Positions 1 to 6,206 of a stretch of DNA of 11,462 bases are shown here, in pieces. The stretch comes from Rikenellaceae bacterium. GTDB taxonomy: Bacteria > Bacteroidota > Bacteroidia > Bacteroidales > UBA932. Location: positions 1 to 11,462 of the forward strand of contig CAAFYX010000035.1 in NCBI GenBank assembly GCA_900767375.1. The letters are read 5' to 3'. The position numbers and the translations under genes are program-made. The notes under the pieces are model-generated. The model was not told the origin of the DNA. It made no database searches and was given only the letters and a program-made list of their open reading frames with translations. The stretch's first letter is position 1. Each line of letters starts with the position of its first letter.

Positions 1-689
1 ATCGTCATATTGGTTCCCTTGAGCACGTCATCGTAGTTCCTGACAACTCCCTGGCCCGAGTGGCAGACGGTGACGAAATCGCAGTCGAAGTATCTGGCGA
101 TGATGGCGGCGTAGGTCTTGCTGGAGTTCTGTGTCTCGGGCTTGTACGGGTCGGCAGAAACGCTGTTCTCTGTGCCGTATCCGCATGTGTAGGAGTCACC
201 GATGAACTCGATCATCCTTTCCTTGAGCCCTTCGGCCTGTGTGAGTTCTCCGTCGGTGATGAATTCCTTGACCGTGGTGCGGCCCTGGTCGCCTTCGGTG
301 CGCTTCTGGATGATTACGGTGTGGGTTTCAGGGGATTTCCTGCCGTATATTCTCTTGAAATCGCCCTTGTCAGCGAGAGTGATGGTCTTTTCCTTGCCCT
401 CGACTGCTATTACCTTGTCGGGCTCGGCCGCCATCGGCTTGTCGATCCATACATTGTAGTAGTTCCTGTGGGTGTCGGAGGCCTTGATGGCCAGCTCGTT
501 GCCTTCGAAGGCTATTCTGGCGTAAGTGGCGCTCCAGTCGAAGGATATGGAGCCGTCGTCCGCAGTCAGCGTCCTTCCGACCCAGGTTATGCGGCTGTCG
601 GCTGCCGGTACGGAAGTGTTCCTGGCGGATGCCTGGAATGCAGTGTTCAGCGCAAGTGCGCAAAGGGTTATGGCTATCAGTCTTTTCAT
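1..689 (-). CDS. Secreted SGNH/GDSL carbohydrate esterase, CE2-like (3' part missing)
   Basis: Read on the minus strand from ATG at 689, the frame stays open for 229 codons and runs off the left edge. Residues 1-22 form a signal peptide (MKR, hydrophobic core, ending near ASA), so the protein is exported. Residues about 30-155 look like the N-terminal beta-sandwich (jelly-roll) that precedes the catalytic domain in carbohydrate esterase family 2. The SGNH domain begins near residue 158 and shows GDSYTCGYG at 164-172, with Ser166 as the expected nucleophile, and SGQG at 211-214 for the block II oxyanion Gly. The block III Asn and the C-terminal Asp-x-x-His lie beyond the window. CE2 enzymes remove acetyl groups from plant polysaccharides such as xylan or mannan; the substrate here is inference. 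It lies downstream of tRNA-Phe and its terminator. The family call is fairly sure; the exact CE family is less so. Confidence 0.85.
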   Translation of the reverse strand, partial: MKRLIAITLCALALNTAFQASARNTSVPAADSRITWVGRTLTADDGSISFDWSATYARIAFEGNELAIKASDTHRNYYNVWIDKPMAAEPDKVIAVEGKEKTITLADKGDFKRIYGRKSPETHTVIIQKRTEGDQGRTTVKEFITDGELTQAEGLKERMIEFIGDSYTCGYGTENSVSADPYKPETQNSSKTYAAIIARYFDCDFVTVCHSGQGVVRNYDDVLKGTNMT

Positions 690-706
690 TATTATCAGTG
701 TTTTCA

Positions 707-714
707 CAAAGATA
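707..714 (-). promoter_or_regulatory. Possible -7 element for the esterase gene
   Basis: On the minus strand TATCTTTG fits the Bacteroidota -7 consensus TAnnTTTG. It lies 17 bases upstream of the esterase ATG and immediately after the T-tract of the tRNA-Phe terminator. No TTTG is found at the usual 19-base spacing, so the call rests on the -7 element alone. Confidence 0.4.
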
Positions 715-716
715 AT

Positions 717-757
717 AAAAAAAGACAAATGCCCCTCACTTGCGTGAGAGGCATTTG
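717..757 (-). terminator. Intrinsic terminator of tRNA-Phe
   Basis: The arms 726-739 and 744-757 are complementary over 14 positions with one C-A mismatch (734/749) and a four-base loop TTGC. On the minus strand the hairpin is followed by TC and then seven Ts (717-723). It starts four bases after the tRNA 3' end and separates the tRNA from the esterase gene. Confidence 0.85.
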
Positions 758-761
758 GAAG

Positions 762-834
762 TGGTGCTGGCAGGAGTTGAACCGGCGACACATGGATTTT
801 CAGTCCATTGCTCTACCACCTGAGCTACAGCACC
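762..834 (-). tRNA. tRNA-Phe (anticodon GAA)
   Basis: The reverse strand folds as a 73-nt tRNA. The acceptor stem pairs GGTGCTG with CAGCACC and the discriminator base is A at 762. The anticodon stem ATGGA/TCCAT encloses the seven-base loop CTGAAAA, which gives anticodon GAA (complement of 799-801). The T-arm carries GGTTCAACTCC. The 3' CCA is not encoded, as the next bases are CTT. It is a stand-alone tRNA gene with its own promoter and terminator. Confidence 0.97.
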
Positions 835-851
835 GTTGTGTTTTGGGATTG

Positions 852-882
852 CAAAGATAGGCATTTTTCGTTACACTCCAAA
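852..882 (-). promoter_or_regulatory. Bacteroidota-type promoter of tRNA-Phe
   Basis: On the minus strand TTTG (879-882), a spacer of exactly 19 bases, and TATCTTTG (852-859) match the known Bacteroidota primary sigma consensus TTTG-N19-TAnnTTTG. The -7 element ends 17 bases before the mature tRNA 5' end, leaving room for a short 5' leader. Confidence 0.85.
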
Positions 883-973
883 TTTATTTTGCTCAAAAAC
901 CATAAAATTTTTAAAAACATCAGAATGTTGAAGAATATGCGGCTCCAGCCGGATAAAATACCTTCAAAATTCA

Positions 974-981
974 TATATTTG
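974..981 (+). promoter_or_regulatory. Probable -7 element for the OmpA-lipoprotein/priA-like operon
   Basis: TATATTTG matches TAnnTTTG and lies 45 bases upstream of the ATG at 1027. The position 19 bases further upstream reads GGAT rather than TTTG, so the -33 element is weak or absent. The 835-1026 intergenic region is AT-rich and holds nothing else recognised apart from the tRNA promoter. Confidence 0.5.
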
Positions 982-1026
982 CAGTCATAACGTGTAAAAT
1001 CATTATCATTTTAAAAATTGAATATC

Positions 1027-1719
1027 ATGAAAAAATTCATCGCATTTTTCCTCTGCGGAGCAATGATCCTTTCAGGATGCTCCTCAATGTCAAATCTCGC
1101 TAAGGACACCCTCATCGGAACCGGCAGCGGCGCTGCAGTAGGTGCAGGCGTGGGCGCACTCATCGGCAAGGACGGCAAGAGCGCAGCCATCGGAGCAGCC
1201 ATCGGAACCGCAGTAGGTGCCACCGCAGGTGCCATCATCGGCAAGAAGATGGACAAGAAGGCCGAGGAGCTCGCAGCTCTCGAGGCAGCTACAGTGGAGA
1301 CAGTCGAGGATGCAAACGGCCTCCAGGCCATCAAGGTCACCTTCGACAGCGGTATCCTCTTCGCTACAAACAAGGCCAACCTCAGCGACGCTTCCAAGAA
1401 CAATCTCTCCAAGTTCGCCGGTCAGATGGTAGACCTTCCTGAGACTGACATCACCATCTACGGCCATACCGACAACACCGGTACCGCAGCTGTCAATGAG
1501 AAACTCTCCCTCCAGAGAGCTCAGTCAGTAGCCGACTACCTCAAGGTCTGCGGCATCAACGGAACCAGAATGACCGTCGAGGGTAAGTCCTTCAACGAGC
1601 CTGTCGCTTCAAACGACACCGCCGAGGGCCGTGCTCAGAACCGCCGCGTGGAGGTTTACATCACCGCCAACGAAAACATGATCAAGGAAGCCGAGGCTGA
1701 GGCTGAGGCCAGCAAATAA
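1027..1719 (+). CDS. OmpA-domain lipoprotein with glycine-zipper segment (YiaD-like)
   Basis: A 230-residue lipoprotein expected to be anchored in the outer membrane and to bind peptidoglycan. The chosen ATG gives MKKF plus a hydrophobic stretch and lipobox LSGC with Cys18; an upstream in-frame TTG at 1018 would only add three residues. Residues about 30-72 are rich in Gly and Ala in a repeated small-residue pattern, typical of a glycine-zipper membrane segment. The OmpA C-terminal domain spans about 103-213: FDSG at 106-109, GHTDNTG at 146-152, SLQRAQ at 161-166 and NRRVEV at 205-210. Asp149 and Arg164 are 15 residues apart, the spacing of the diaminopimelate-binding pair known in OmpA-like domains. 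The tail 221-228 is a short Glu-Ala repeat. It is the first gene of an apparent operon with the priA-like gene 14 bases downstream. The length is close to that of E. coli YiaD. Confidence 0.92.
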   Translation: MKKFIAFFLCGAMILSGCSSMSNLAKDTLIGTGSGAAVGAGVGALIGKDGKSAAIGAAIGTAVGATAGAIIGKKMDKKAEELAALEAATVETVEDANGLQAIKVTFDSGILFATNKANLSDASKNNLSKFAGQMVDLPETDITIYGHTDNTGTAAVNEKLSLQRAQSVADYLKVCGINGTRMTVEGKSFNEPVASNDTAEGRAQNRRVEVYITANENMIKEAEAEAEASK

Positions 1720-1733
1720 AAGACTACCTTAAC

Positions 1734-3560
1734 TTGGCTTATATCAAGGTCATACTCCCACTTAAACTGTCGTGGGAACCATACTACCGGACATCCCTAT
1801 CGGATGTCCGGTCCGGTATGCGCGTGACCGTAACGTTCGCCCGCAGGAAATACATCGCCGTCGTGTCTGCGACCGATGTGGTCCCGGACATCGATGACTC
1901 GAAGATTTCCGACATCATCGGTGTCGAGAAGCATCTCGACCCGATAGGGGAGGGCGAACTGAAATTCTGGAGATTTCTCTCCGAGTATTACCTCTGCACC
2001 ATAGGAGAGGTCTACAAGATGGCTTATCCGGCAGTCAAGACTTCCGGAGAGGTGGTGAGCGCCCATGTCGAGGACAGACGCGAACTGATGAGGGAGCGCA
2101 GCCTCGGAACTCTTCAGAAACGGATCGGCACTCTGGAGGAGCGTCTTTCGAAGAAGCGCGCGGCTCTCGAGGGCAGGCACGGGGACAAGGTCCGCGCCGA
2201 ACTCGAGGCCCAGGCGCGGCTGCTTGAGGTGCAGATAGATGATTTGAGGTCGAAGCTTGAAACGGAGCAGGCGGAGCCGCAGCTGAAGGTGGCTGCCGCT
2301 CCGGCTGCGAAGGAGCATAGGGCGGGGAAGACCGTGCTGCTGGAGGGAGGCGAGAGCCGCATTGACATGGTCATGGACCGTATCGGTGACGCTCTGGCGG
2401 ATGGAAGGAGCGCTCTGATGCTCGTTCCCGAGATATCATTGGCCCGGAACCTTCAGGAAAGACTGGAGGAGAGGTTCGGCGCGTTCCTCATGGTGTTCCA
2501 CTCAAGGGAGAACGCCGGCCGCAGACGCAGCATAGCCGCTGCGCTGCGCTGCGGGGACGGCCCGAAGCTGATTCTGGGCACACGCTCTGCGCTTTTCCTG
2601 CCGTTCAGGGAGCTGGGCCTGGTGGTGGTGGAGGAGGAGCACGACTTCCGATATAAGGAGGATGCTGCGCCGAGATACAACGCCAGGGACGCTGCAGTCG
2701 TCCTGGGCGGGATGTTCGGCGCGGATGTGGTGCTCAGCTCGCCGACCCCGTCGCTGGAGTCCCTTTACAATGCCGTCACCGGGCGTTATGAGCACCTTAC
2801 GGTGCCTTCCGACCAGGGTCGGATGGAGGTGGTGGACACGAGCCTGGAGCTGAGGAAGCGCGGAATGGTCGGGAGCCTCTCACGCGTGCTTATCTCATAT
2901 CTGGGACAGTGTATTCAGGAAGGCCGGAAGGCTCTGATACTCAGGCCTTGGGGCCCTATGGACGATATCGCCGGCGAAGTCCGGGCGATATTCCCTGATG
3001 CGCCGGAAAAGCTCATTTCCTATAGTACGGTCCATGAAGCCAGGCGTGAGCCTTTGGACAGGTATGCTCTCTTGGCCATCCTTTCGACGGACGTTCTTCT
3101 GAACAAGCAGGACTTCCGGGCGGATGAACGGCTTGTTCAGACCCTGGAGCAGTTCAGAGGCCGTTTCAGCGGCATCATGCTGGTCCAGACCAGGCAGGGG
3201 GAGCATCCCGTGTTCGTCCACGGAGCGGAATGGTCGCAGAACCTTCTTGCTGAAAGGAAGTGCTTCGGCTTTCCTCCTTACGCCCGCATGCTTGACATCA
3301 TTGTCCGTGACGGCAGCCCGGCCAGACTGAACAAACTCTCTTCGGAGCTGTCCGTGGCGCTCAGCGCATTCCACCCGATGGGCCCGTTCGCGCCCGTCCG
3401 CGGCAAAGCCCCGGAGGAGGGCGTCAGGGTCCTCAGGATAATGCTTGCCAAGGACAAGTCCCTCCCGGACAATAAAAAAGAAATCGCCGGAATAATCGGC
3501 GATTTCGAAACTTCCAGAAAGTATACGGGCCACATCATTCTGGATGTGGACCCTGTGTGA
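1734..3560 (+). CDS. priA: PriA-like replication-restart protein with degenerate, probably inactive helicase domain
   Basis: A 608-residue PriA relative; family members are usually 700-830 residues. The start is TTG, because the first strand of the 3'-DNA-binding domain (YIKVILPL, 3-10) is needed and the first internal ATG comes only at residue 29. The N-terminal domain spans about 1-105. Residues 112-182 are a charged, Lys/Arg/Glu-rich predicted coiled coil where PriA normally has a winged helix. The helicase region is recognisable through VPEISL (231-236), GTRSALFLPF (282-291), PRYNARDAAV (313-322) and SSPTPSLES (335-343), but it is damaged. The Walker A position reads LLEGGESRID (202-211) with no GKT, DEEH has become EEEH (300-303), and the cysteine-rich zinc region between LILRP (401-405) and FPDA (420-423) is gone. 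The GTQMLAKGHDF motif is lost, and QVAGRAGR has become EQFRGRFSG (472-480). The C-terminal domain with FGFPPYARML (511-520) is kept. The frame is intact, so it is probably a functional non-helicase protein rather than a pseudogene. Confidence 0.88.
   Translation: MAYIKVILPLKLSWEPYYRTSLSDVRSGMRVTVTFARRKYIAVVSATDVVPDIDDSKISDIIGVEKHLDPIGEGELKFWRFLSEYYLCTIGEVYKMAYPAVKTSGEVVSAHVEDRRELMRERSLGTLQKRIGTLEERLSKKRAALEGRHGDKVRAELEAQARLLEVQIDDLRSKLETEQAEPQLKVAAAPAAKEHRAGKTVLLEGGESRIDMVMDRIGDALADGRSALMLVPEISLARNLQERLEERFGAFLMVFHSRENAGRRRSIAAALRCGDGPKLILGTRSALFLPFRELGLVVVEEEHDFRYKEDAAPRYNARDAAVVLGGMFGADVVLSSPTPSLESLYNAVTGRYEHLTVPSDQGRMEVVDTSLELRKRGMVGSLSRVLISYLGQCIQEGRKALILRPWGPMDDIAGEVRAIFPDAPEKLISYSTVHEARREPLDRYALLAILSTDVLLNKQDFRADERLVQTLEQFRGRFSGIMLVQTRQGEHPVFVHGAEWSQNLLAERKCFGFPPYARMLDIIVRDGSPARLNKLSSELSVALSAFHPMGPFAPVRGKAPEEGVRVLRIMLAKDKSLPDNKKEIAGIIGDFETSRKYTGHIILDVDPV
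3474..3506 (-). terminator. Intrinsic terminator of the minus-strand lipoprotein gene, inside the priA-like gene
   Basis: Arms 3480-3489 and 3497-3506 form a perfect 10-bp stem with a seven-base loop. On the minus strand it is followed directly by six Ts (3474-3479) and then ATT. It lies 55 bases beyond the stop of the lipoprotein gene at 3561 and is read through as codons 583-591 of the convergent priA-like gene. The A-rich side faces the plus strand, so it would not stop priA transcription. Confidence 0.7.
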
Positions 3561-4130
3561 TCATTCTTCTCCTTCTTCCGGCTCTCCCTTCAGGATTTCA
3601 AGATATCCCGGGATGACCTTTCCGAGCCCCTTGTGCAGGTCCTTCTCCTTGGCTGTCATGCCTATGACCTCGTAGTCAGGGGTGATGGCGGCGTATGAGT
3701 CGCGGAACTCCATCGAGGAGTTCTGTCCCTTGGCCTGGGCGGAGAACTTGTAGTCATAGTATGCTACGTCGTCCAGAATATCGCTGAGAGTGATGGCAAG
3801 GCTGTCCAGGCACTGGATGATGACCTGGTCCTTCTTCATGCTCTCTTCCTTGGCGGCGGCGTTCTTCGGCTTGCCGGCGGCGATATACTTGTTCATGTAT
3901 TTCTCATCCACCTCCCTCTTCGTCTCGAAGAGGTGGCGGCGGCGTTCGAGCTCCTGGCCGAAGGTGGTCGAGTCTATCTTCTCCACCTTGTATATCTTCA
4001 CGTCAGTGAAGCCTTCCGACATGTTTGTGATGATTTCGGAAGTGATGGCTTCTTCAACTGGATCCGCAGGCTTTCCGCTGCAGGATGCGAGCAGCACCAG
4101 GGCTGCCGTGAAAAGTAATGCTCTTTTCAT
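3561..4130 (-). CDS. Lipoprotein of unknown function
   Basis: A 189-residue protein starting with ATG at 4130. MKR, a hydrophobic stretch and the lipobox LASC with Cys17 mark it as a lipoprotein. The mature part is highly charged and probably mostly helical at about 58-105 (ELERRRHLFETKREVDEKY followed by Lys/Ala-rich sequence), with a second segment rich in Asp and Tyr near 118-135. The tail ends in a Glu-rich stretch. I do not recognise the family. Its stop codon abuts the stop of the priA-like gene with no base between, and tRNA-Glu with a terminator lies 56 bases upstream. No consensus promoter is visible between that terminator and the ATG, so its expression may come from a weak promoter or from read-through of the tRNA transcript. 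Confidence 0.85.
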   Translation of the reverse strand: MKRALLFTAALVLLASCSGKPADPVEEAITSEIITNMSEGFTDVKIYKVEKIDSTTFGQELERRRHLFETKREVDEKYMNKYIAAGKPKNAAAKEESMKKDQVIIQCLDSLAITLSDILDDVAYYDYKFSAQAKGQNSSMEFRDSYAAITPDYEVIGMTAKEKDLHKGLGKVIPGYLEILKGEPEEGEE

Positions 4131-4147
4131 AATCGGGTACGCTTTAT

Positions 4148-4185
4148 AAAAAACAAACCTGCTGGAAAAAACATTCAGCAGGTTT
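4148..4185 (-). terminator. Intrinsic terminator of tRNA-Glu
   Basis: Arms 4155-4164 and 4176-4185 form a perfect 10-bp stem (AAACCTGCTG with CAGCAGGTTT) around an 11-base loop. On the minus strand it is followed by G and six Ts (4148-4153). It begins just after the tRNA 3' end and precedes the lipoprotein gene. Confidence 0.85.
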
Positions 4186-4186
4186 C

Positions 4187-4261
4187 TGGTACTGGGTAGG
4201 AGAATCGAACTCCTATTGCAAGATTGAGAATCTTGAGTACTAACCGTTATACGAACCCAGC
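4187..4261 (-). tRNA. tRNA-Glu (anticodon CTC)
   Basis: The reverse strand folds as a tRNA with acceptor strands GCTGGGT and ACCCAGT, in which the first pair is G1-U72. The bases TC follow at 8-9, then a Glu-type D-arm (GTATAACGGTTAGTAC). The anticodon stem CAAGA/TCTTG encloses loop TTCTCAA, giving anticodon CTC. The T-arm is AGGAG TTCGATT CTCCT. The discriminator is A at 4190 and the next bases read CCA (4187-4189), so the 3' end appears to be encoded, unlike the tRNA-Phe in this window. It decodes GAG, a frequent Glu codon in the GC-rich genes nearby. Confidence 0.95.
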
Positions 4262-4278
4262 ATATCGGTTTGGGATTG

Positions 4279-4309
4279 CAAAGGTATGAAAAATTTCTTT
4301 ACCTGCAAA
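4279..4309 (-). promoter_or_regulatory. Bacteroidota-type promoter of tRNA-Glu
   Basis: On the minus strand TTTG (4306-4309), exactly 19 bases, and TACCTTTG (4279-4286) match TTTG-N19-TAnnTTTG in full. The arrangement and the 17-base distance to the tRNA 5' end are the same as for tRNA-Phe. Confidence 0.85.
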
Positions 4310-4333
4310 TATTTTTTGCGTCCGGACCTGAAA

Positions 4334-4705
4334 TTATTTCAAAAAAGCGAAGAAAACCGCTGCAATCATGCATCCGAAGGCGGCGAAATGGTTCCACTGG
4401 ATAGGCTGGCTCTTGAACACTGTGGCGCATATCACGGTGAAAACGGTAAGGGAGATCACCTCCTGGATGATCTTGAGCTGCATAAGGTTGAACGGACCTC
4501 CGTTCACGTTGGAGCCTATCCTGTTCGCCGGAATCATGAAGAAGTACTCGATAAGGGCTATGCCCCAGGACAGAAGGATGATGACCACGAGAGGCCAGTT
4601 CTTTGATGACGGCAGGACTTCAGGGAGCTTCAGCTGGCCGTACCAGGCGAAGGTCATGAAGATGTTGGAGCAGATGAGCAGGAGTATGGTCCAGAGTGCT
4701 TGCAT
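4334..4705 (-). CDS. Small four-helix membrane protein, DUF486/DMT-type
   Basis: A 123-residue protein. The start chosen is ATG at 4705 (MQALWT), since that begins the first membrane helix; the open frame continues upstream into the divergent glmM gene without a plausible start. Four hydrophobic segments are visible at about 3-21, 37-58, 77-97 and 105-122. The conserved-looking stretch between helices 2 and 3 contains YFFMIPANRIG and GGPFNLMQLKIIQE, which fits the DUF486 family, a small relative of the drug/metabolite transporter superfamily. Family members are about this length. The substrate is unknown; it probably acts as an oligomer in the inner membrane. It is a single gene divergent from glmM. 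Confidence 0.85.
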   Translation of the reverse strand: MQALWTILLLICSNIFMTFAWYGQLKLPEVLPSSKNWPLVVIILLSWGIALIEYFFMIPANRIGSNVNGGPFNLMQLKIIQEVISLTVFTVICATVFKSQPIQWNHFAAFGCMIAAVFFAFLK

Positions 4706-4717
4706 AATGAATAGTAA

Positions 4718-4735
4718 TTTTTGCGGCCGCAAAAA
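4718..4735. repeat. Perfect 18-bp palindrome in the divergent promoter region
   Basis: TTTTTGCGGCCGCAAAAA reads the same on both strands, with a GC-only core flanked by A/T tracts. It lies between the DUF486 gene and glmM, 13 bases upstream of the DUF486 ATG and about 17 bases upstream of the glmM -7 element. It overlaps the minus-strand -7-like element. It could be an operator, but nothing in the window identifies a regulator. Confidence 0.6.
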
Positions 4736-4737
4736 TA
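4730..4737 (-). promoter_or_regulatory. Possible -7 element for the DUF486 gene
   Basis: On the minus strand TATTTTTG fits TAnnTTTG, 24 bases upstream of the ATG. There is no -33 TTTG at the expected distance, and the element overlaps the 18-bp palindrome. Confidence 0.35.
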
Positions 4738-4751
4738 AGAAAAAAGAATAG

Positions 4752-4759
4752 TATATTTG
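4752..4759 (+). promoter_or_regulatory. Probable -7 element for glmM
   Basis: TATATTTG fits TAnnTTTG and is the same octamer as before the OmpA-lipoprotein gene. It lies 28 bases upstream of the glmM ATG at 4788. The -33 position at N19 reads GCAA, so only the -7 element is convincing. Confidence 0.5.
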
Positions 4760-4787
4760 TAAGTTGAATAAAAATAACAATCGTACA

Positions 4788-6206
4788 ATGTCACTTATCA
4801 AGTCAATATCAGGCATCCGCGGTACCATCGGAGGTCCTTGCGGAGAAGGCCTGACTCCCGTGGATATAGTCAAGTTTACATATGCATATTGCGCGAAGCT
4901 CCGCGAGCGCCGTCCCCACAAGGACGGCAGCCGCTACAAGGTCGTCGTCGGAAAGGATGCCCGTCTCAGCGGTGAAATGGTGGAGCAGCTCGTCTGCGGA
5001 ACCCTTGTCGCCTGCGGCATTGACGTGGTCAAGGCCGGACTGGCCTCTACTCCGACGACGGAGCTGGCAGTGCGCTTCGCCCAGGCGGACGGCGGTATCA
5101 TCCTCACCGCCTCCCATAACCCCCGCCAGTGGAACGCCCTGAAGCTTCTCAACGAGAAGGGCGAGTTCCTCAATGCCGAGGAGGGGCAGGCCATCCTGGA
5201 CTGCGCCGAGGCCGGCGAGTTCGATTTCGCGCCTGTCGACGAGCTCGGCCATATCGAGGAGCACGATTTCACCGACGAGCACCTCGATTCAATATTGAAA
5301 CTTGACACGGTAGACGCCGAGGCCGTCAAGGAGGCTCATTTCAAGGTCGTTCTCGACGCCATCAACTCCGTCGGAGGCATCATCATGCCGAAGCTCCTGG
5401 AGCGTCTGGGGGTCGAGTGCATCAAGCTGAACTGCGAGCCTACCGGCGACTTCGCGCACAATCCGGAGCCGCTCCCGAAGAACCTCGTCGACCTGAGTGA
5501 AACCGTTGTCCGCGAAGGGGCTGACCTCGGAATCAGCGTCGATCCTGACGTGGACCGTCTGGCATTCATCTGCGAGAACGGCGAACCTTTCGTCGAGGAG
5601 TACACTCTGGTCAGCGTCGCCGACTACCTTCTGGAGATAACGGAAAAGGCCGGGATCAAGAACCCGACCACAGTCAGCAACCTTTCTTCCTCGCGCGCCC
5701 TGCGCGACGTGACCGAGAAGCACGGGGGCACCTACTATGCCGCTGCCGTGGGCGAGGTCAACGTCACCACAAAGATGCGCGAGGTCAATGCCCTCATCGG
5801 CGGCGAAGGCAACGGTGGAGTGATCTACCCTGCCAGCCACCGCGGCCGCGACGCCATGGTCGGAGTCGCCCTGTTCCTGAGCAACCTCGCCCACAAGAAG
5901 ATGAGCGTCAGCGCCCTGAAGGCCACCTACCCGCAGTATTTCATCGCCAAGAACAGGATAGAGCTCTCGGACAAGGCCCTGATCGACAGGATCCTCTCCG
6001 AGATGAAGAATGTCTTCGCCAATGAAAGGATCAATGACATCGACGGCGTGAAGATCGACTTCGAGGCCGAGCGCCAGTGGGTGCATCTGCGCCGCTCGAA
6101 CACCGAGCCTATCATCCGCATCTACGCGGAGGCCCCTACCCAGGAGGCCGCCGAAGCCCTCGCTTCAAGAGTAATCGGAATCGCTGACAATATTATCAAA
6201 GGATAA
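4788..6206 (+). CDS. glmM: Phosphoglucosamine mutase (alpha-D-phosphohexomutase family)
   Basis: A 472-residue phosphohexomutase, normal length for the family. All four active-site signatures are present: the phosphoserine loop TASHNP at 107-112 with Ser109, the metal-binding loop DPDVDR at 252-257, the sugar-specificity loop GGEGNGG at 338-344, and the phosphate-binding loop RRSNTEP at 435-441 in the C-terminal domain. The last differs from the commoner R-P-S-G-T-E-P. GlmM converts glucosamine-6-phosphate to glucosamine-1-phosphate in the cytoplasm, feeding UDP-GlcNAc, peptidoglycan and lipopolysaccharide. The SHNPRQWNALK context and the GEGNGG loop fit the Bacteroidota/archaeal-type branch, where phosphomannomutase or phosphoglucomutase activity cannot be excluded by eye. 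ATG at 4788 is chosen over an upstream TTG at 4764 because family members start with the KSISGIRGT strand. It is followed with zero spacing by the NamZ-like gene. Confidence 0.92.
   Translation: MSLIKSISGIRGTIGGPCGEGLTPVDIVKFTYAYCAKLRERRPHKDGSRYKVVVGKDARLSGEMVEQLVCGTLVACGIDVVKAGLASTPTTELAVRFAQADGGIILTASHNPRQWNALKLLNEKGEFLNAEEGQAILDCAEAGEFDFAPVDELGHIEEHDFTDEHLDSILKLDTVDAEAVKEAHFKVVLDAINSVGGIIMPKLLERLGVECIKLNCEPTGDFAHNPEPLPKNLVDLSETVVREGADLGISVDPDVDRLAFICENGEPFVEEYTLVSVADYLLEITEKAGIKNPTTVSNLSSSRALRDVTEKHGGTYYAAAVGEVNVTTKMREVNALIGGEGNGGVIYPASHRGRDAMVGVALFLSNLAHKKMSVSALKATYPQYFIAKNRIELSDKALIDRILSEMKNVFANERINDIDGVKIDFEAERQWVHLRRSNTEPIIRIYAEAPTQEAAEALASRVIGIADNIIKG

Noticed and set aside
60..860. 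Long plus-strand open frame opposite the esterase and across tRNA-Phe
   Set aside because: It runs through the tRNA gene and lies antisense to a clear signal-peptide plus SGNH protein; it is a shadow of GC-rich codons.
1018..1026. TTG start for the OmpA-domain lipoprotein
   Set aside because: ATG at 1027 gives a normal lipoprotein signal and needs no alternative start.
4706..4921. Upstream extension of the DUF486 frame
   Set aside because: It would run antisense through the start of glmM and place unusual residues before the first membrane helix; family members start at MQALW.
5289..6086. 265-codon minus-strand open frame inside glmM
   Set aside because: It is antisense to a strongly conserved enzyme with all its motifs, and its translation shows no recognisable domain.
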